Source: Carnimonas bestiolae
GTDB taxonomy: Bacteria; Pseudomonadota; Gammaproteobacteria; Pseudomonadales; Halomonadaceae
Length of the DNA: 64,000 nucleotides
Assembly: GCF_051251125.1 (NCBI RefSeq)
Contig: NZ_JBPCZL010000007.1
Reading direction: 5' to 3' (one strand)
This document shows positions 24,505 through 32,914 of the stretch, piece after piece. How positions within the stretch are numbered: the stretch's first letter is position 1; every line of letters begins with the position of its first letter. Under the pieces are notes generated by a model. The model was not told where the DNA came from. It was given only the letters and a program-made list of their open reading frames with translations, and did not search any database. The translations under genes and the position numbers were made by a program.

Positions 24505-26787
24505 GTGGCTAAGGCGTTCCCCGATGATGCGGGCACGGAAGACAGCGCTACCGGTGCGTCTGGCGCTCAATCGCCAGCGATAGATCCTGATTCGCTGGCG
24601 TGGCAACTGCTGGTAGCAGCGGAGCTGTGTCTGGTTACCGCTAATCAACAACGTCGCGAGGCGTTGTGTCATCTTGACCGGCTACTGGACCAGGCTCGGC
24701 ATAATCAACAGCTTTCCTGCGACGAAGTGGCGTTGTGGCAGCGGGTGGCGCAGGGCGAGCAGCTACCGGCGATGGCGTTATGGGGCGGTCAGGCGCAATT
24801 GCCGTGGCGGTTGCGTGCAGGCATGGCACCGCTGACGACCACGCCCGGCGAACTACCGGAGCAGCGCTCGAGTATCCGCCAGCAGCTTGCACGCCAATGG
24901 GAGATAGACGATCGCCATTCGCTTATCGAGACGCTGCTGTGGCTCTCGGCTCAGGGGGATCGCTATAGCTGGGACATCGATGCGCGCGAACTCGAGCAAT
25001 TGACCGCTGAGGATCGGCTAACCTGGCGCACGCGCAGGCTGATAGAAGAGCAGGCCAAAGGCATTGCAGCGGATCCGACCGAGACGCGCCGCACCGCGCT
25101 GTTGGTTGATTGGGTTGAAAGCCATCAGCCGCTGGAGTGGGCGGCGTGGGATTGGCTACGGCTGGCCGAACTTGCCTGCCAAGGAACGCGCTGCGGTTGG
25201 CTAAGTGAGGAAGAAGGGCGGCTATTCACCGTTCATGCGGTGCAGTTGATGCAGCAGCGCTATGACAGTTGGGAGGCGCTGGTCGCCGCCTATCAGCGCG
25301 GGCGCTGCCTGCTGCTGGGCCCGCCCGATGAAGCCGAACAAGAGCGTTGGCAGTTATTGCTGACCGCACGCGTGAGCCCCTGGCAAATGCCACTCGCTGA
25401 GTTGATTGATGAGCGCGATCGTCACGCTGCGCGTACCTTCATGCTGCAATTGCGCGGTCAGGCTTGGCAATTTGCCATGGCACTGGCCGCGATACGTGAT
25501 CCAGGACTGGTCGCGCGCTGCGGTGCCCGCGGCGAGCGTTCACCCGAGCGTAGCGATGAAGCACGCCGCTATCTCGAAGAAATGCTCGAGTGGCGCCAGG
25601 GAGACGATGACCTGTGCCTCACTCGCTGCTGGCAGCCCGCGTTGGTGCACTGCCTTAATCAATGTGCCGCCGATGCCGTGCGCGGCGTCATGCCGCTGTG
25701 CACGACACCTTTTGGCAGCGCTGAGCCGCAAGAGATTGAGGAGCGTAACGCACTGGCAGCCTGTGCCTCCCATTCGGCGACCATTCATATGGCTGAGAAG
25801 TATGCCTTTCATCTGATCATGGCGTGGGATGCTAAAGCGCTCGACAGCGCACGCTTCGTGGCGCTGACAGAGGCGTTGCGCGCTACGCTGTGCTGTTTTT
25901 ATGTGTCGGCTCAACAGCTTCTTGATGCATGGCTCAGTTGGGAAACAGCGCTTTCCAGTACCACACAAGCATCGCTGGCGGCTGAGCTTGAGTGGCATCT
26001 TAACGACCCTGGCTCGGTACTCAAGTGGGTGTCGTGGCAGGGGCGTGGCGCCTTCAGCGAGCCTGGCGAGCGTCCTTCGCTAAAGCAATTTACCGCGCTC
26101 GCGCTGATCGGCCCGCTGAATGCGGCGCAGTGGACGCTACCGGTGAAGGCTGGCAAGCGCGCGGCAGCGACCCTGATTGAGTGGCTTGATAGTCACTACG
26201 GTATTGCCCAACCTGAAGCGCTGGTCGCTTTTCTCGATTTTTTGGCAGACTCAGGCGACCGGCAGGAGTACCAGATCAACTATGCGCCTTACACGCTCAA
26301 CCCTGTGCGTCTTGAGAGCGAGATAGCGATTCTGGAAAGTGCAGCGCGCAGCGAAAACGAGCAAGTGCATTTGGAGCGTTTGCGTCGTGTGATGGCTAAC
26401 ACTGAAGGCTGCAACGACTACGACCTCGCGGCCTGGGATATCGCTCAGTTGGTTGATCTCGCGTCGGCGGGCGTTAGCGTCGGCTGGTTAACACCTGATC
26501 AGCTTTCGCACTACCTGAAGCTTGCCGAAGGGCTTGCTTCACGCCACTACAGCGGTTGGCAGGAGTACGCGCATGGGTTGCTGGCGGGAGTGAGCTTTTT
26601 CATGGCCGGGGATAGCGAGCAGCAGGGTGTTGTTGCCGAGATGAAACAAGCGCTGGTCGCATGGCTGTCGGGAGCGCCGCCGTTGTCGGGCAGTTGGAGC
26701 TGTTTGACGTTTCCGGGACAATCCGACGATCGATGGCCGTCGATGCACATCGACACCTTAGGTGGCGATCGATACACGCTCCACTAA
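24505..26787 (+). CDS. Large protein with two DUF1266-like units
   Basis: A 760-residue soluble protein, GTG start, 21 nt after the acyltransferase. Two segments show the DUF1266 pattern (as in E. coli YbeR/YbeU): about residues 135-275, with WAAWDWLRLAELACQGTRCGWL followed by YDSWEALVAAYQRGRCLL, and about 590-710, with YDLAAWDIAQLVDLASAGVSVGWL followed by YSGWQEYAHGLLAGVSFFM. Each has the W-D-x3-L core, the GxxxGWL turn and the Y-x-SW/GW helix. The middle is unassigned and is rich in Trp, Leu and Ala. DUF1266 has no known activity. No signal peptide or membrane segment. The fused double form is unusual to me. Confidence 0.65.
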   Translation: MAKAFPDDAGTEDSATGASGAQSPAIDPDSLAWQLLVAAELCLVTANQQRREALCHLDRLLDQARHNQQLSCDEVALWQRVAQGEQLPAMALWGGQAQLPWRLRAGMAPLTTTPGELPEQRSSIRQQLARQWEIDDRHSLIETLLWLSAQGDRYSWDIDARELEQLTAEDRLTWRTRRLIEEQAKGIAADPTETRRTALLVDWVESHQPLEWAAWDWLRLAELACQGTRCGWLSEEEGRLFTVHAVQLMQQRYDSWEALVAAYQRGRCLLLGPPDEAEQERWQLLLTARVSPWQMPLAELIDERDRHAARTFMLQLRGQAWQFAMALAAIRDPGLVARCGARGERSPERSDEARRYLEEMLEWRQGDDDLCLTRCWQPALVHCLNQCAADAVRGVMPLCTTPFGSAEPQEIEERNALAACASHSATIHMAEKYAFHLIMAWDAKALDSARFVALTEALRATLCCFYVSAQQLLDAWLSWETALSSTTQASLAAELEWHLNDPGSVLKWVSWQGRGAFSEPGERPSLKQFTALALIGPLNAAQWTLPVKAGKRAAATLIEWLDSHYGIAQPEALVAFLDFLADSGDRQEYQINYAPYTLNPVRLESEIAILESAARSENEQVHLERLRRVMANTEGCNDYDLAAWDIAQLVDLASAGVSVGWLTPDQLSHYLKLAEGLASRHYSGWQEYAHGLLAGVSFFMAGDSEQQGVVAEMKQALVAWLSGAPPLSGSWSCLTFPGQSDDRWPSMHIDTLGGDRYTLH

Positions 26788-27024
26788 CGCAAACCAATAG
26801 GCGATAGCAGTGATTTCGCCGGGTTTTTACATTATTAAGCGTTAAATAATGCAAATACTGTGCAAAATAGGGAAACTATTGCATTAGAGTAGCATTCAGT
26901 TTGACCACATGGCTTCAATGGGTAATATTCTTTTCAGGTTAGGCGGCAACTGTCTTTCTACAGCGCACATGCCTCGCCACATCGCCACCCAACAAGCTTC
27001 GCCATAATAATCAGGAATCGCCCA

Positions 27025-27693
27025 ATGCGCCGATTGACAGGCTGCTGCTGCGTGCTGTTATTGCTCTCGGGATGCGCCTCCCAGCAAACCAGCACTCGCG
27101 ACACTGCAACCTACACACCCCACATTGATACGAGTTCTGCCCTGATTGTCGCCAAGATGGCCGCTAGTCAGCCTGTATCTTCCGTTAATGCTCAACAAAT
27201 TGCTCGCTCATCCGAGTTCACCGAGCCCACGATTGCAACGCCTGCGGCGGTGCGCAAAGTGCTGATGAAGCAGTACGCTCAGTGGCAGGGCACGCGCTAT
27301 CGGCTCGGCGGTGTTAGCCACCGTGGCATCGACTGTTCCGCGCTGATGCAGCATATCTTCCGCGATGGCTTCGACCACGATCTGCCGCGCACCACGGCAT
27401 CGCAAGTGCTGGAAGGTGATCGCGTGTTGAAATCGCATCTACGGCCGGGTGATCTGGTGTTCTTCCGCCCGTATCGCGGTGATCGCCACGTGGGTGTTTA
27501 CGTGGGCAACGGCTCCTTCATGCATGCGTCCACTTCCCGGGGCGTAATGATCTCGCGACTGGATAACGTCTATTGGGCGCGCCATTACTGGACAGCGCGA
27601 CGTGCGCTGGATGACTCGCAACTCGCCGCGGTGCTGGGCGAACATGCAAGCGAGGGTAAAAGCCGCGGCTACATGAACTCCGCCGACTACTAA
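27025..27693 (+). CDS. NlpC/P60 lipoprotein endopeptidase (MepS/Spr-like)
   Basis: A 222-residue outer-membrane or envelope lipoprotein with a C40 peptidase domain. The lipobox LSGC (residues 14-17) ends a short signal peptide. The catalytic triad is visible: Cys104 in HRGIDCSALMQHIF, His155 in GDRHVGVYVG and His167 in GSFMHAS. TTASQ and LRPGDLVFF are typical of MepS/NlpC. Such enzymes cleave the D-Glu-DAP or D-Ala-DAP cross-links of peptidoglycan. An intrinsic terminator follows 50 nt after the stop. Expected substrate: murein cross-links, by family inference. Confidence 0.88.
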   Translation: MRRLTGCCCVLLLLSGCASQQTSTRDTATYTPHIDTSSALIVAKMAASQPVSSVNAQQIARSSEFTEPTIATPAAVRKVLMKQYAQWQGTRYRLGGVSHRGIDCSALMQHIFRDGFDHDLPRTTASQVLEGDRVLKSHLRPGDLVFFRPYRGDRHVGVYVGNGSFMHASTSRGVMISRLDNVYWARHYWTARRALDDSQLAAVLGEHASEGKSRGYMNSADY

Positions 27694-27742
27694 GGCAGCC
27701 GACGGGGTCTGTCTGCGCTTTATCAGCTTCAGGATGAATGAC

Positions 27743-27771
27743 AAACACCCACCCTTACACGGTGGGTGTTT
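27743..27771 (+). terminator. Terminator after the NlpC/P60 gene
   Basis: An 11-bp perfect stem (AAACACCCACC with GGTGGGTGTTT) with a 7-nt loop. The trailing T tract is short (TTT, then GCGTTT). Confidence 0.65.
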
Positions 27772-27910
27772 GCGTTTGGGTGTGTCTCTGGGCGCTAGTT
27801 GGATGGCGACTATCAAGGGCGCAGTGGGGGCACACTACATTCGAGCTTAAAGGTGCTTACGGCACCTTTGCTGTTGGCTTACTTCGCTATGTGTACTCGG
27901 GTATTAAGCC

Positions 27911-27945
27911 AAAAAAAACCGGCGACGCTTATTGCGTCGCCGGTT
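27911..27945 (-). terminator. Intrinsic terminator after slyD
   Basis: On the minus strand a 12-bp stem (AACCGGCGACGC with GCGTCGCCGGTT) and 5-nt loop are followed by eight T residues, 21 nt after the slyD stop. Confidence 0.92.
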
Positions 27946-27966
27946 GGCGTTGGGGCGAGCGCTTGA

Positions 27967-28449
27967 TTAGTGCTCGTGGCCGCCTTCACCGTGAACATGG
28001 CCATGCTCGAGTTCTTCGTTGCTGGCTTCGCGAACGTTTTCAATCGCTACGTCGAAGTTGAGCGGCTGACCAGCAAGGGGATGGTTTCCATCAACGGTAA
28101 CGGTGTCGCCTTCCACCTTAGTGACGGTGACTAGCAGCGGGCCGCCTTGGGTTTGCGCCTGAAACTGCATGCCGGCCTCGATGCTTTCAACGCCCTGGAA
28201 AGAAGCGCGCGGTACTTCCTGTACCAGCTGCGGCTGAACTTCACCGTAGCCTTCGCCTGGCTCGACGCGTACCTGGAGTTTTTCACCAGCTTCACGCCCT
28301 TCCAGCTGGCGCTCAAGGCCGGGGATGATGTTGCCTTTGCCTTGAAGATAGCTGAGCGGCTCGCGGCCTTCAGAGCTGTCGAGTACTTCACCTTCGTCGT
28401 TGGTCAAGGTGTAGTGAAACGACACGACTGAGTTAGGAGCGATCTGCAT
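27967..28449 (-). CDS. slyD: FKBP-type peptidyl-prolyl isomerase SlyD
   Basis: A cytoplasmic cis-trans prolyl isomerase and chaperone; SlyD also delivers nickel to hydrogenase in E. coli. Residues 1-68 and 120-145 form the FKBP domain, interrupted by the IF chaperone insert (EVQPQLVQEVPRASFQGVESIEAGMQF). The C-terminal tail, HGHVHGEGGHEH, is His-rich and could bind metal, but is far shorter than in E. coli SlyD (160 against 196 residues) and has no Cys. Divergently oriented from ycbL, with a 278-bp gap between. Confidence 0.9.
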   Translation of the reverse strand: MQIAPNSVVSFHYTLTNDEGEVLDSSEGREPLSYLQGKGNIIPGLERQLEGREAGEKLQVRVEPGEGYGEVQPQLVQEVPRASFQGVESIEAGMQFQAQTQGGPLLVTVTKVEGDTVTVDGNHPLAGQPLNFDVAIENVREASNEELEHGHVHGEGGHEH

Positions 28450-28727
28450 AGTAGATAACCTGTTTACTTGAAGTTGATCAATTCACCCTGGATAAACGCC
28501 GTTAAGGTGGCGCTTGTCAGCGGTGGGCGAGCGCTTTATTGCGCATCTGATAATAAGGGTGGGCACGCTACCGGTTGTTTTCAAGGTCGCGACCCAATTC
28601 TTTTTATCGATCTGTGCGAGAGCCCCCGCACAGCGCGAAGGGAACATGAAAAATTACCTCGCGCATCGAGATATGGCAGAATTACCTGCAATCACTGCTA
28701 AGCCGTTTGTCAACGCGGAGGCTTCGT

Positions 28728-29366
28728 TTGGAATTCTCGCTGATCACTGTTACTCCCTTTGCTCAGAACAGCACGCTGCTGGTGTGCCCCGACACCCGTC
28801 GAGCGGTGCTGGTCGACCCAGGCGGCGAGCCCGAGCGCCTCAAGACGGCCTGCGACGAGGCCAATGTGAAGGTAGAAAAAATCCTGCTAACGCATGGTCA
28901 TCTCGATCACGTCGGTGCCGCAGGAGACATGCAGCGCTATCTGGGCGTCGATATTATTGGTCCTCATCGTGACGACCAGTTTTTGATCGAGATGGCACCA
29001 GAGTTTGCTCGCGCTTATGGCTTTGCGCCGCCACAATCCTTCACGCCCAGCAGCTGGCTTGAAGAAGGCGATGTCGTCACGTTTGGCAACCAGCGCCTGG
29101 ATGTGCTGCATTGTCCTGGCCACGCGCCCGGCCACGTGGTGTTTGTTAATCATGCACAGAAGATTATCCAAATGGGTGATGTGCTGTTTAAAGGCTCGAT
29201 AGGGCGCACGGATTTACCGGGCGGCGACATGCCCACTCTGATACAGTCAATTCGTACTAAACTGTGGCCGTTGGGGGATGACTATCAGTTTATTCCTGGC
29301 CATGGCCCGCTTTCGACCCTTGGGGATGAGCGGCGCAGCAATCCCTTTGTGGGAGAACAACGCTAG
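28728..29366 (+). CDS. ycbL: YcbL-type metallo-beta-lactamase-fold hydrolase
   Basis: A 212-residue glyoxalase-II-like hydrolase. It aligns along its length with E. coli YcbL: the metal motif THGHLDH (HxHxDH), VLHCPGHAPGHVVF, the metal Asp in MGDVLFKGSIGRTDLPGGD, and GHGPLSTLGDERRSNPF. YcbL-type enzymes have been reported as type II glyoxalases acting on S-lactoylglutathione; the in-cell role is uncertain. The start is set at a TTG (28728) with GGAGG 6 nt upstream; an in-frame TTG at 28707 has no such site. Translation begins MEFSLITVTPF, as in YcbL. Confidence 0.92.
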   Translation: MEFSLITVTPFAQNSTLLVCPDTRRAVLVDPGGEPERLKTACDEANVKVEKILLTHGHLDHVGAAGDMQRYLGVDIIGPHRDDQFLIEMAPEFARAYGFAPPQSFTPSSWLEEGDVVTFGNQRLDVLHCPGHAPGHVVFVNHAQKIIQMGDVLFKGSIGRTDLPGGDMPTLIQSIRTKLWPLGDDYQFIPGHGPLSTLGDERRSNPFVGEQR

Positions 29367-29405
29367 GCGATCGAGCGTGTTAGATGTGCAGCCGGTGCGA
29401 CACGC

Positions 29406-29435
29406 ATGACACGCATTGGCTTGCTTTGGTATAAC
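29406..29435 (+). promoter_or_regulatory. Sigma-70-type promoter of the 95-residue membrane protein gene
   Basis: ATGACA (29406-29411) and TATAAC (29430-29435), each one base from consensus, with an 18-bp spacer. The expected start near 29442 gives a leader of about 35 nt. Confidence 0.6.
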
Positions 29436-29476
29436 TATAGGCAGTAAACAGTGGACGCTTTGAGGGAGACATAGCG

Positions 29477-29764
29477 ATGTGGACGTTGATTTGGATTGTA
29501 GTATTTCTGGTCGTAGCGGGTTTCGGCTACAAAAGCTGGGATGGCTCCTTTGGCGAGCAAGTGAAGAAATATGTTCCTGAACCCATTAAGCCGGATGAAA
29601 CTACGGCAGCCACCGATCGCTACTTGTGGCCGATTGTGGCGGGTATTCTGGTTGCTACGTTGGTTATCCACCCGATCTCTACCATTATTACCTTGGTACT
29701 GATCGCCGTTATCGCCTTCCTGGTGAAGTGGCTGCTGGGTGTGGTGCTGAGCAAGCTTCACTAA
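29477..29764 (+). CDS. Small two- to three-helix membrane protein, unknown function
   Basis: A 95-residue protein, not recognised. An N-terminal hydrophobic segment (residues 2-20) is followed by a charged stretch (about 25-50, with Lys, Glu, Pro) and two hydrophobic segments (about 50-68 and 70-92). GAGGGAGA lies about 8 nt before the ATG. It has its own promoter and a strong terminator, so it is almost certainly a real single-gene unit. Inner-membrane location is inferred from hydrophobicity. Confidence 0.75.
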   Translation: MWTLIWIVVFLVVAGFGYKSWDGSFGEQVKKYVPEPIKPDETTAATDRYLWPIVAGILVATLVIHPISTIITLVLIAVIAFLVKWLLGVVLSKLH

Positions 29765-29782
29765 GCGTTTAAGCTCAGACGC

Positions 29783-29822
29783 AAAAAAGCCCCGAGGAGC
29801 AACGCTTCCTCGGGGCTTTTTA
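29783..29822. terminator. Bidirectional terminator
   Basis: A stem of 11 pairs (GCCCCGAGGAG with TTCCTCGGGGC, one G-T pair) and a 6-nt loop, flanked by A6 on the left and T5 on the right. It serves the rightward small membrane gene and may also stop leftward proP transcripts, though proP ends 130 bp away. Confidence 0.9.
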
Positions 29823-29954
29823 TTTGCCAGGCATTCATGGCAGCGATTTGAGAATTGGCGTTAAGCCTGTGTTGCTACTGAAGGCGGAGCGAACACCGCA
29901 CGACCTGGCGCTGGTTCTTGACCATCAATGGTCGTGCCGGTGGCGCTGCTTTTA

Positions 29955-31457
29955 TCAGTGGATGGAAGGGTGCTGATCAGCCAAATCCGCGCGAATCTTC
30001 TGTAGCTCGGCAATCTGACCATCGACATCACGAATGCGTTCTTCGATATCCCGGTGATGATCAGCCAGTAGCTCCTTCGCTTCCTCGCGGTCCGATGCAG
30101 CAGGCTTGGAGCCTTGCAGAGGCTTACGCGAGCTTTCCGCCGTGACCAGAATCACCGCCATACCCAACACAGCCACCACCATCATGTAGTAAGCGGGCAT
30201 CATGTCGGAACCGGTCAGATCGATCAAGCCAGTGGAGACCAGCGGAGTGGTACCGCCAAATAGCGAGGTCGAGAAGTTCAGCGCAATGGCAATGGCGCCA
30301 TAGCGAATGCTGGTCGAGAACAATGCCGGCAAGGTAGACGGCATGGCGCCCATAAAGCAGTTCTGGAAAACACCCAGCAGCAACAGCCCAAGGAATACCA
30401 ACGCCAGACTATCGGAATGCAGCAGCCAAAACGCCGGAATCGAGAACACCAGAAACCCGAGACAGCCGGTAAAGATAACCGGACGGCGTCCCCACTTGTC
30501 GCTCGCCATGCCGGCAAACGGCTGGATAACCATCATGATGACCATCAGCGCAATCAGCAGGTAGTTGCCCATATCGGCGGAGTGGCCGAGCTCCGAGGAG
30601 AGGTAGGTAGGCATGTAGGAGAGCACCATGTAGGTGCCCACCATGTACACGATCACCAAGCCAATGCACAGCAGCATGGGGCGCCAGTGACCAGAGACCA
30701 TGGTTACCAACTCACGGGCGGCTGATTCTTCTACTTCAGCGTTTTTCTTGTGCTCTTCGAAGGCGGGCGTTTCTTCGAGCTTCATGCGCATGTAGAGGCC
30801 GATAATGCCGAGCGGTCCTGCCACGAAGAAAGGTACGCGCCAGCCCCAGTCGAGCAAAGCTTCGTCGCTTAGACTGGAAGTAAGCACCGCGGCCAGCAGT
30901 GCGGCAATAACGTAGCCGAACAGCGTGCCGAACTCGAGCCAGCTGCTTAAAAAACCACGAATGCGGTCGGGCGCATGCTCACCCAAGTAGGTCATTGCAC
31001 CGCCAAATTCGCCGCCGGTCGAGAAGCCCTGCACCAGACGCAGCACCAGCAAGAGTATCGGCGCCCATACGCCAATGCTGCTATAGCTGGGGATCAGGCC
31101 GATACAGAAGGTACTGCAGGCCATCATGATCATGGTAAAGGCGAGCACTTTCTGACGGCCCAGCTTGTCACCCAGCGGTCCCAAAATCAGCCCGCCAATT
31201 GGCCGCACCAAAAAGGCAGCGGCAAAGGCGCCAAAAGAAGCCATTAGCTGGACTGTCGGGTTGCCACCTGGGAAAAACACCCGTCCTATAATGGCGGCCA
31301 AATAGGCGTAAACGCCAAAATCGAACCATTCCATCGCGTTGCCGAGAGCGGTGGCGGCGATGGTGCGTTTAAGTGACTTTGTTTCTATTAGCGTTACGTC
31401 GTCGACTGTGAGTGCGCGTTTTTGACGAGTAGCGCTATTGGGGGAGGCACTGGCCAT
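29955..31457 (-). CDS. proP: ProP-type proton/osmolyte symporter
   Basis: A 12-helix major-facilitator transporter importing proline, glycine betaine and ectoine-like osmolytes, activated by high osmolality. From the ATG at 31457 (AAGGA 7 nt upstream) it is 500 residues, the same length as E. coli ProP. ATALGNAMEWFDFGVYAYLAA opens helix 1; GDKLGRQKVL is the MFS loop motif. The C-terminal tail, KELLADHHRDIEERIRDVDGQ onwards, is a coiled coil matching the ProP tail that sets the osmotic activation point. The open frame extends 26 codons upstream without homology. Confidence 0.92.
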   Translation of the reverse strand: MASASPNSATRQKRALTVDDVTLIETKSLKRTIAATALGNAMEWFDFGVYAYLAAIIGRVFFPGGNPTVQLMASFGAFAAAFLVRPIGGLILGPLGDKLGRQKVLAFTMIMMACSTFCIGLIPSYSSIGVWAPILLLVLRLVQGFSTGGEFGGAMTYLGEHAPDRIRGFLSSWLEFGTLFGYVIAALLAAVLTSSLSDEALLDWGWRVPFFVAGPLGIIGLYMRMKLEETPAFEEHKKNAEVEESAARELVTMVSGHWRPMLLCIGLVIVYMVGTYMVLSYMPTYLSSELGHSADMGNYLLIALMVIMMVIQPFAGMASDKWGRRPVIFTGCLGFLVFSIPAFWLLHSDSLALVFLGLLLLGVFQNCFMGAMPSTLPALFSTSIRYGAIAIALNFSTSLFGGTTPLVSTGLIDLTGSDMMPAYYMMVVAVLGMAVILVTAESSRKPLQGSKPAASDREEAKELLADHHRDIEERIRDVDGQIAELQKIRADLADQHPSIH

Positions 31458-31681
31458 GTTGTTATCCTTCGAGGTCCAATTGCGTTGCGATCTAACGTTA
31501 TTAATAGGTTGCGTATAACCGCTGAATCCTAGCACAAAGCATTAAGAATAAGTTATAGACCAATGCGTTATCGCGCGGATATTGCTGACACGCAGCGAAA
31601 CGTCTTCTCATTGAATTACCTAACACGTTGCTCGCGGTTTCGGTAATACGAGCTGCTAGCTGTGAAGGATGAAACTTGAAT

Positions 31682-31714
31682 AAAAAAAGGCAGCTGCGCG
31701 CGAGCCCAGCTGCC
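31682..31714 (-). terminator. Intrinsic terminator after galU
   Basis: On the minus strand GGCAGCTG and CAGCTGCC form an 8-bp perfect stem with a 10-nt loop, followed by seven T residues, 42 nt after the galU stop. Confidence 0.88.
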
Positions 31715-31755
31715 AATTTGTGACTAATGAGCGAGAGATAATCCCTCAGCGCGTG

Positions 31756-32640
31756 TTAGTCGACGTATTTCTTGAGAATTTCCTTGAAGTCCTGACCCAG
31801 CGACTTATGACGCTTGGCGTACGAAATAGTGGCTTCCAGATAACCGAGTGCGAAACCGCAGTCGTAGGTGTCACCTTCCATGCGGTAAGCTTCGACTGGA
31901 TGGCTACTGCGCAGCTCATCGATGGCATCGGTCAGTTGGATTTCGCCACCAGCGCCGGGTTTGGTTTCCGCCAGCAGCGGGAAAATAGATCCCGGCAGCA
32001 GATAACGGCCAATTACTGCAAGGGTAGAGGGCTCTTCGCCGCTTTTCGGTTTTTCGACCATGCCGTTGATTGGCGTGTGACGGCCGGCTTCGGGCGCGTC
32101 GCCTTCAAGCGATACGATACCGTACTTATAGGCCACTTCCTGCGGCACGTTCTCGACCATGATCTGCGCATTGCCAGTTTCGTCGTATGCCTTGATCATG
32201 CCGGCCAGGTCATTAGGCGTGCGGCCATCGGCGTCGACCAGTACATCGGGCAGCATCACGACGAAGGGATCATTGTCGCCAATAACCGAGCGTGCGCAGA
32301 GGATAGCGTGACCGAGGCCTTTTGCTTCTTCCTGACGTACCGAAATGATGGAAACGTCGCTAGGGATAATGTTGCGCAGTTCTTCCAGAAGCTCGGTTTT
32401 GCCTTTCGCTTCCAGCTGATGTTCCAGTTCGAAATGATGGTCGAAATGGTTCTCAATGGCGGCCTTGGCGGAATGGGTGACCAGGACGATCTCCTTGATG
32501 CCAGCGGCTACAGCTTCTTCCACCACATATTGGATTACCGGCTTATCAACGATGGTAATCATTTCCTTGGGAATAGCTTTAGAGGCGGGAAGGCAGCGAG
32601 TACCAAAACCCGCTACCGGAAGAACTGCTTTGCGAATCAT
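31756..32640 (-). CDS. galU: UTP-glucose-1-phosphate uridylyltransferase
   Basis: GalU makes UDP-glucose from UTP and glucose 1-phosphate, the donor for lipopolysaccharide, capsule and osmoregulated periplasmic glucans (OpgH, encoded in this window). The 294-residue protein starts MIRKAVLPVAGFGTRCLPASKAIPKEM (nucleotide-binding loop), with GLGHAILCA, VMLPDVLVDAD and PGAGGEIQLTDAI further on. The ATG at 32640 was chosen over a frame extending 23 codons upstream because homology starts there and GAGAG lies about 10 nt before it. Single gene with its own terminator. Confidence 0.95.
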   Translation of the reverse strand: MIRKAVLPVAGFGTRCLPASKAIPKEMITIVDKPVIQYVVEEAVAAGIKEIVLVTHSAKAAIENHFDHHFELEHQLEAKGKTELLEELRNIIPSDVSIISVRQEEAKGLGHAILCARSVIGDNDPFVVMLPDVLVDADGRTPNDLAGMIKAYDETGNAQIMVENVPQEVAYKYGIVSLEGDAPEAGRHTPINGMVEKPKSGEEPSTLAVIGRYLLPGSIFPLLAETKPGAGGEIQLTDAIDELRSSHPVEAYRMEGDTYDCGFALGYLEATISYAKRHKSLGQDFKEILKKYVD

Positions 32641-32854
32641 CAAGTTTCTCTCTTGGTAAATAAAAAGTATCGCTATCGTGGCACCGCAATAAATAGCCGT
32701 GCGGCGCATTGGATGTGCGCCAGCATTTCGACAGCGAGGCAGATGGCGTTTATTTGAGCATTCCCTTAAGGGAGTTTCAATCGTCCCTTTAATGTATCTG
32801 ATGAAGGGGACGCTGCGCCATGCGATTTGTCGCGCAAAAGGGTATGTTTTTGTT

Positions 32855-32898
32855 ACGGCGCATTACGGCATGTGCTGATAGGTGCGGTAATGCGCCGT
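32855..32898. repeat. 12-bp inverted repeat with 20-nt loop
   Basis: ACGGCGCATTAC (32855-32866) and GTAATGCGCCGT (32887-32898) are perfect complements around a 20-nt spacer. It begins 17 nt after the CoA-transferase stop, so it may be that gene's termination or 3'-end protection hairpin, but neither side has a T tract in the needed direction. Confidence 0.6.
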
Positions 32899-32914
32899 TC
32901 GCCAGGGGATGGCG

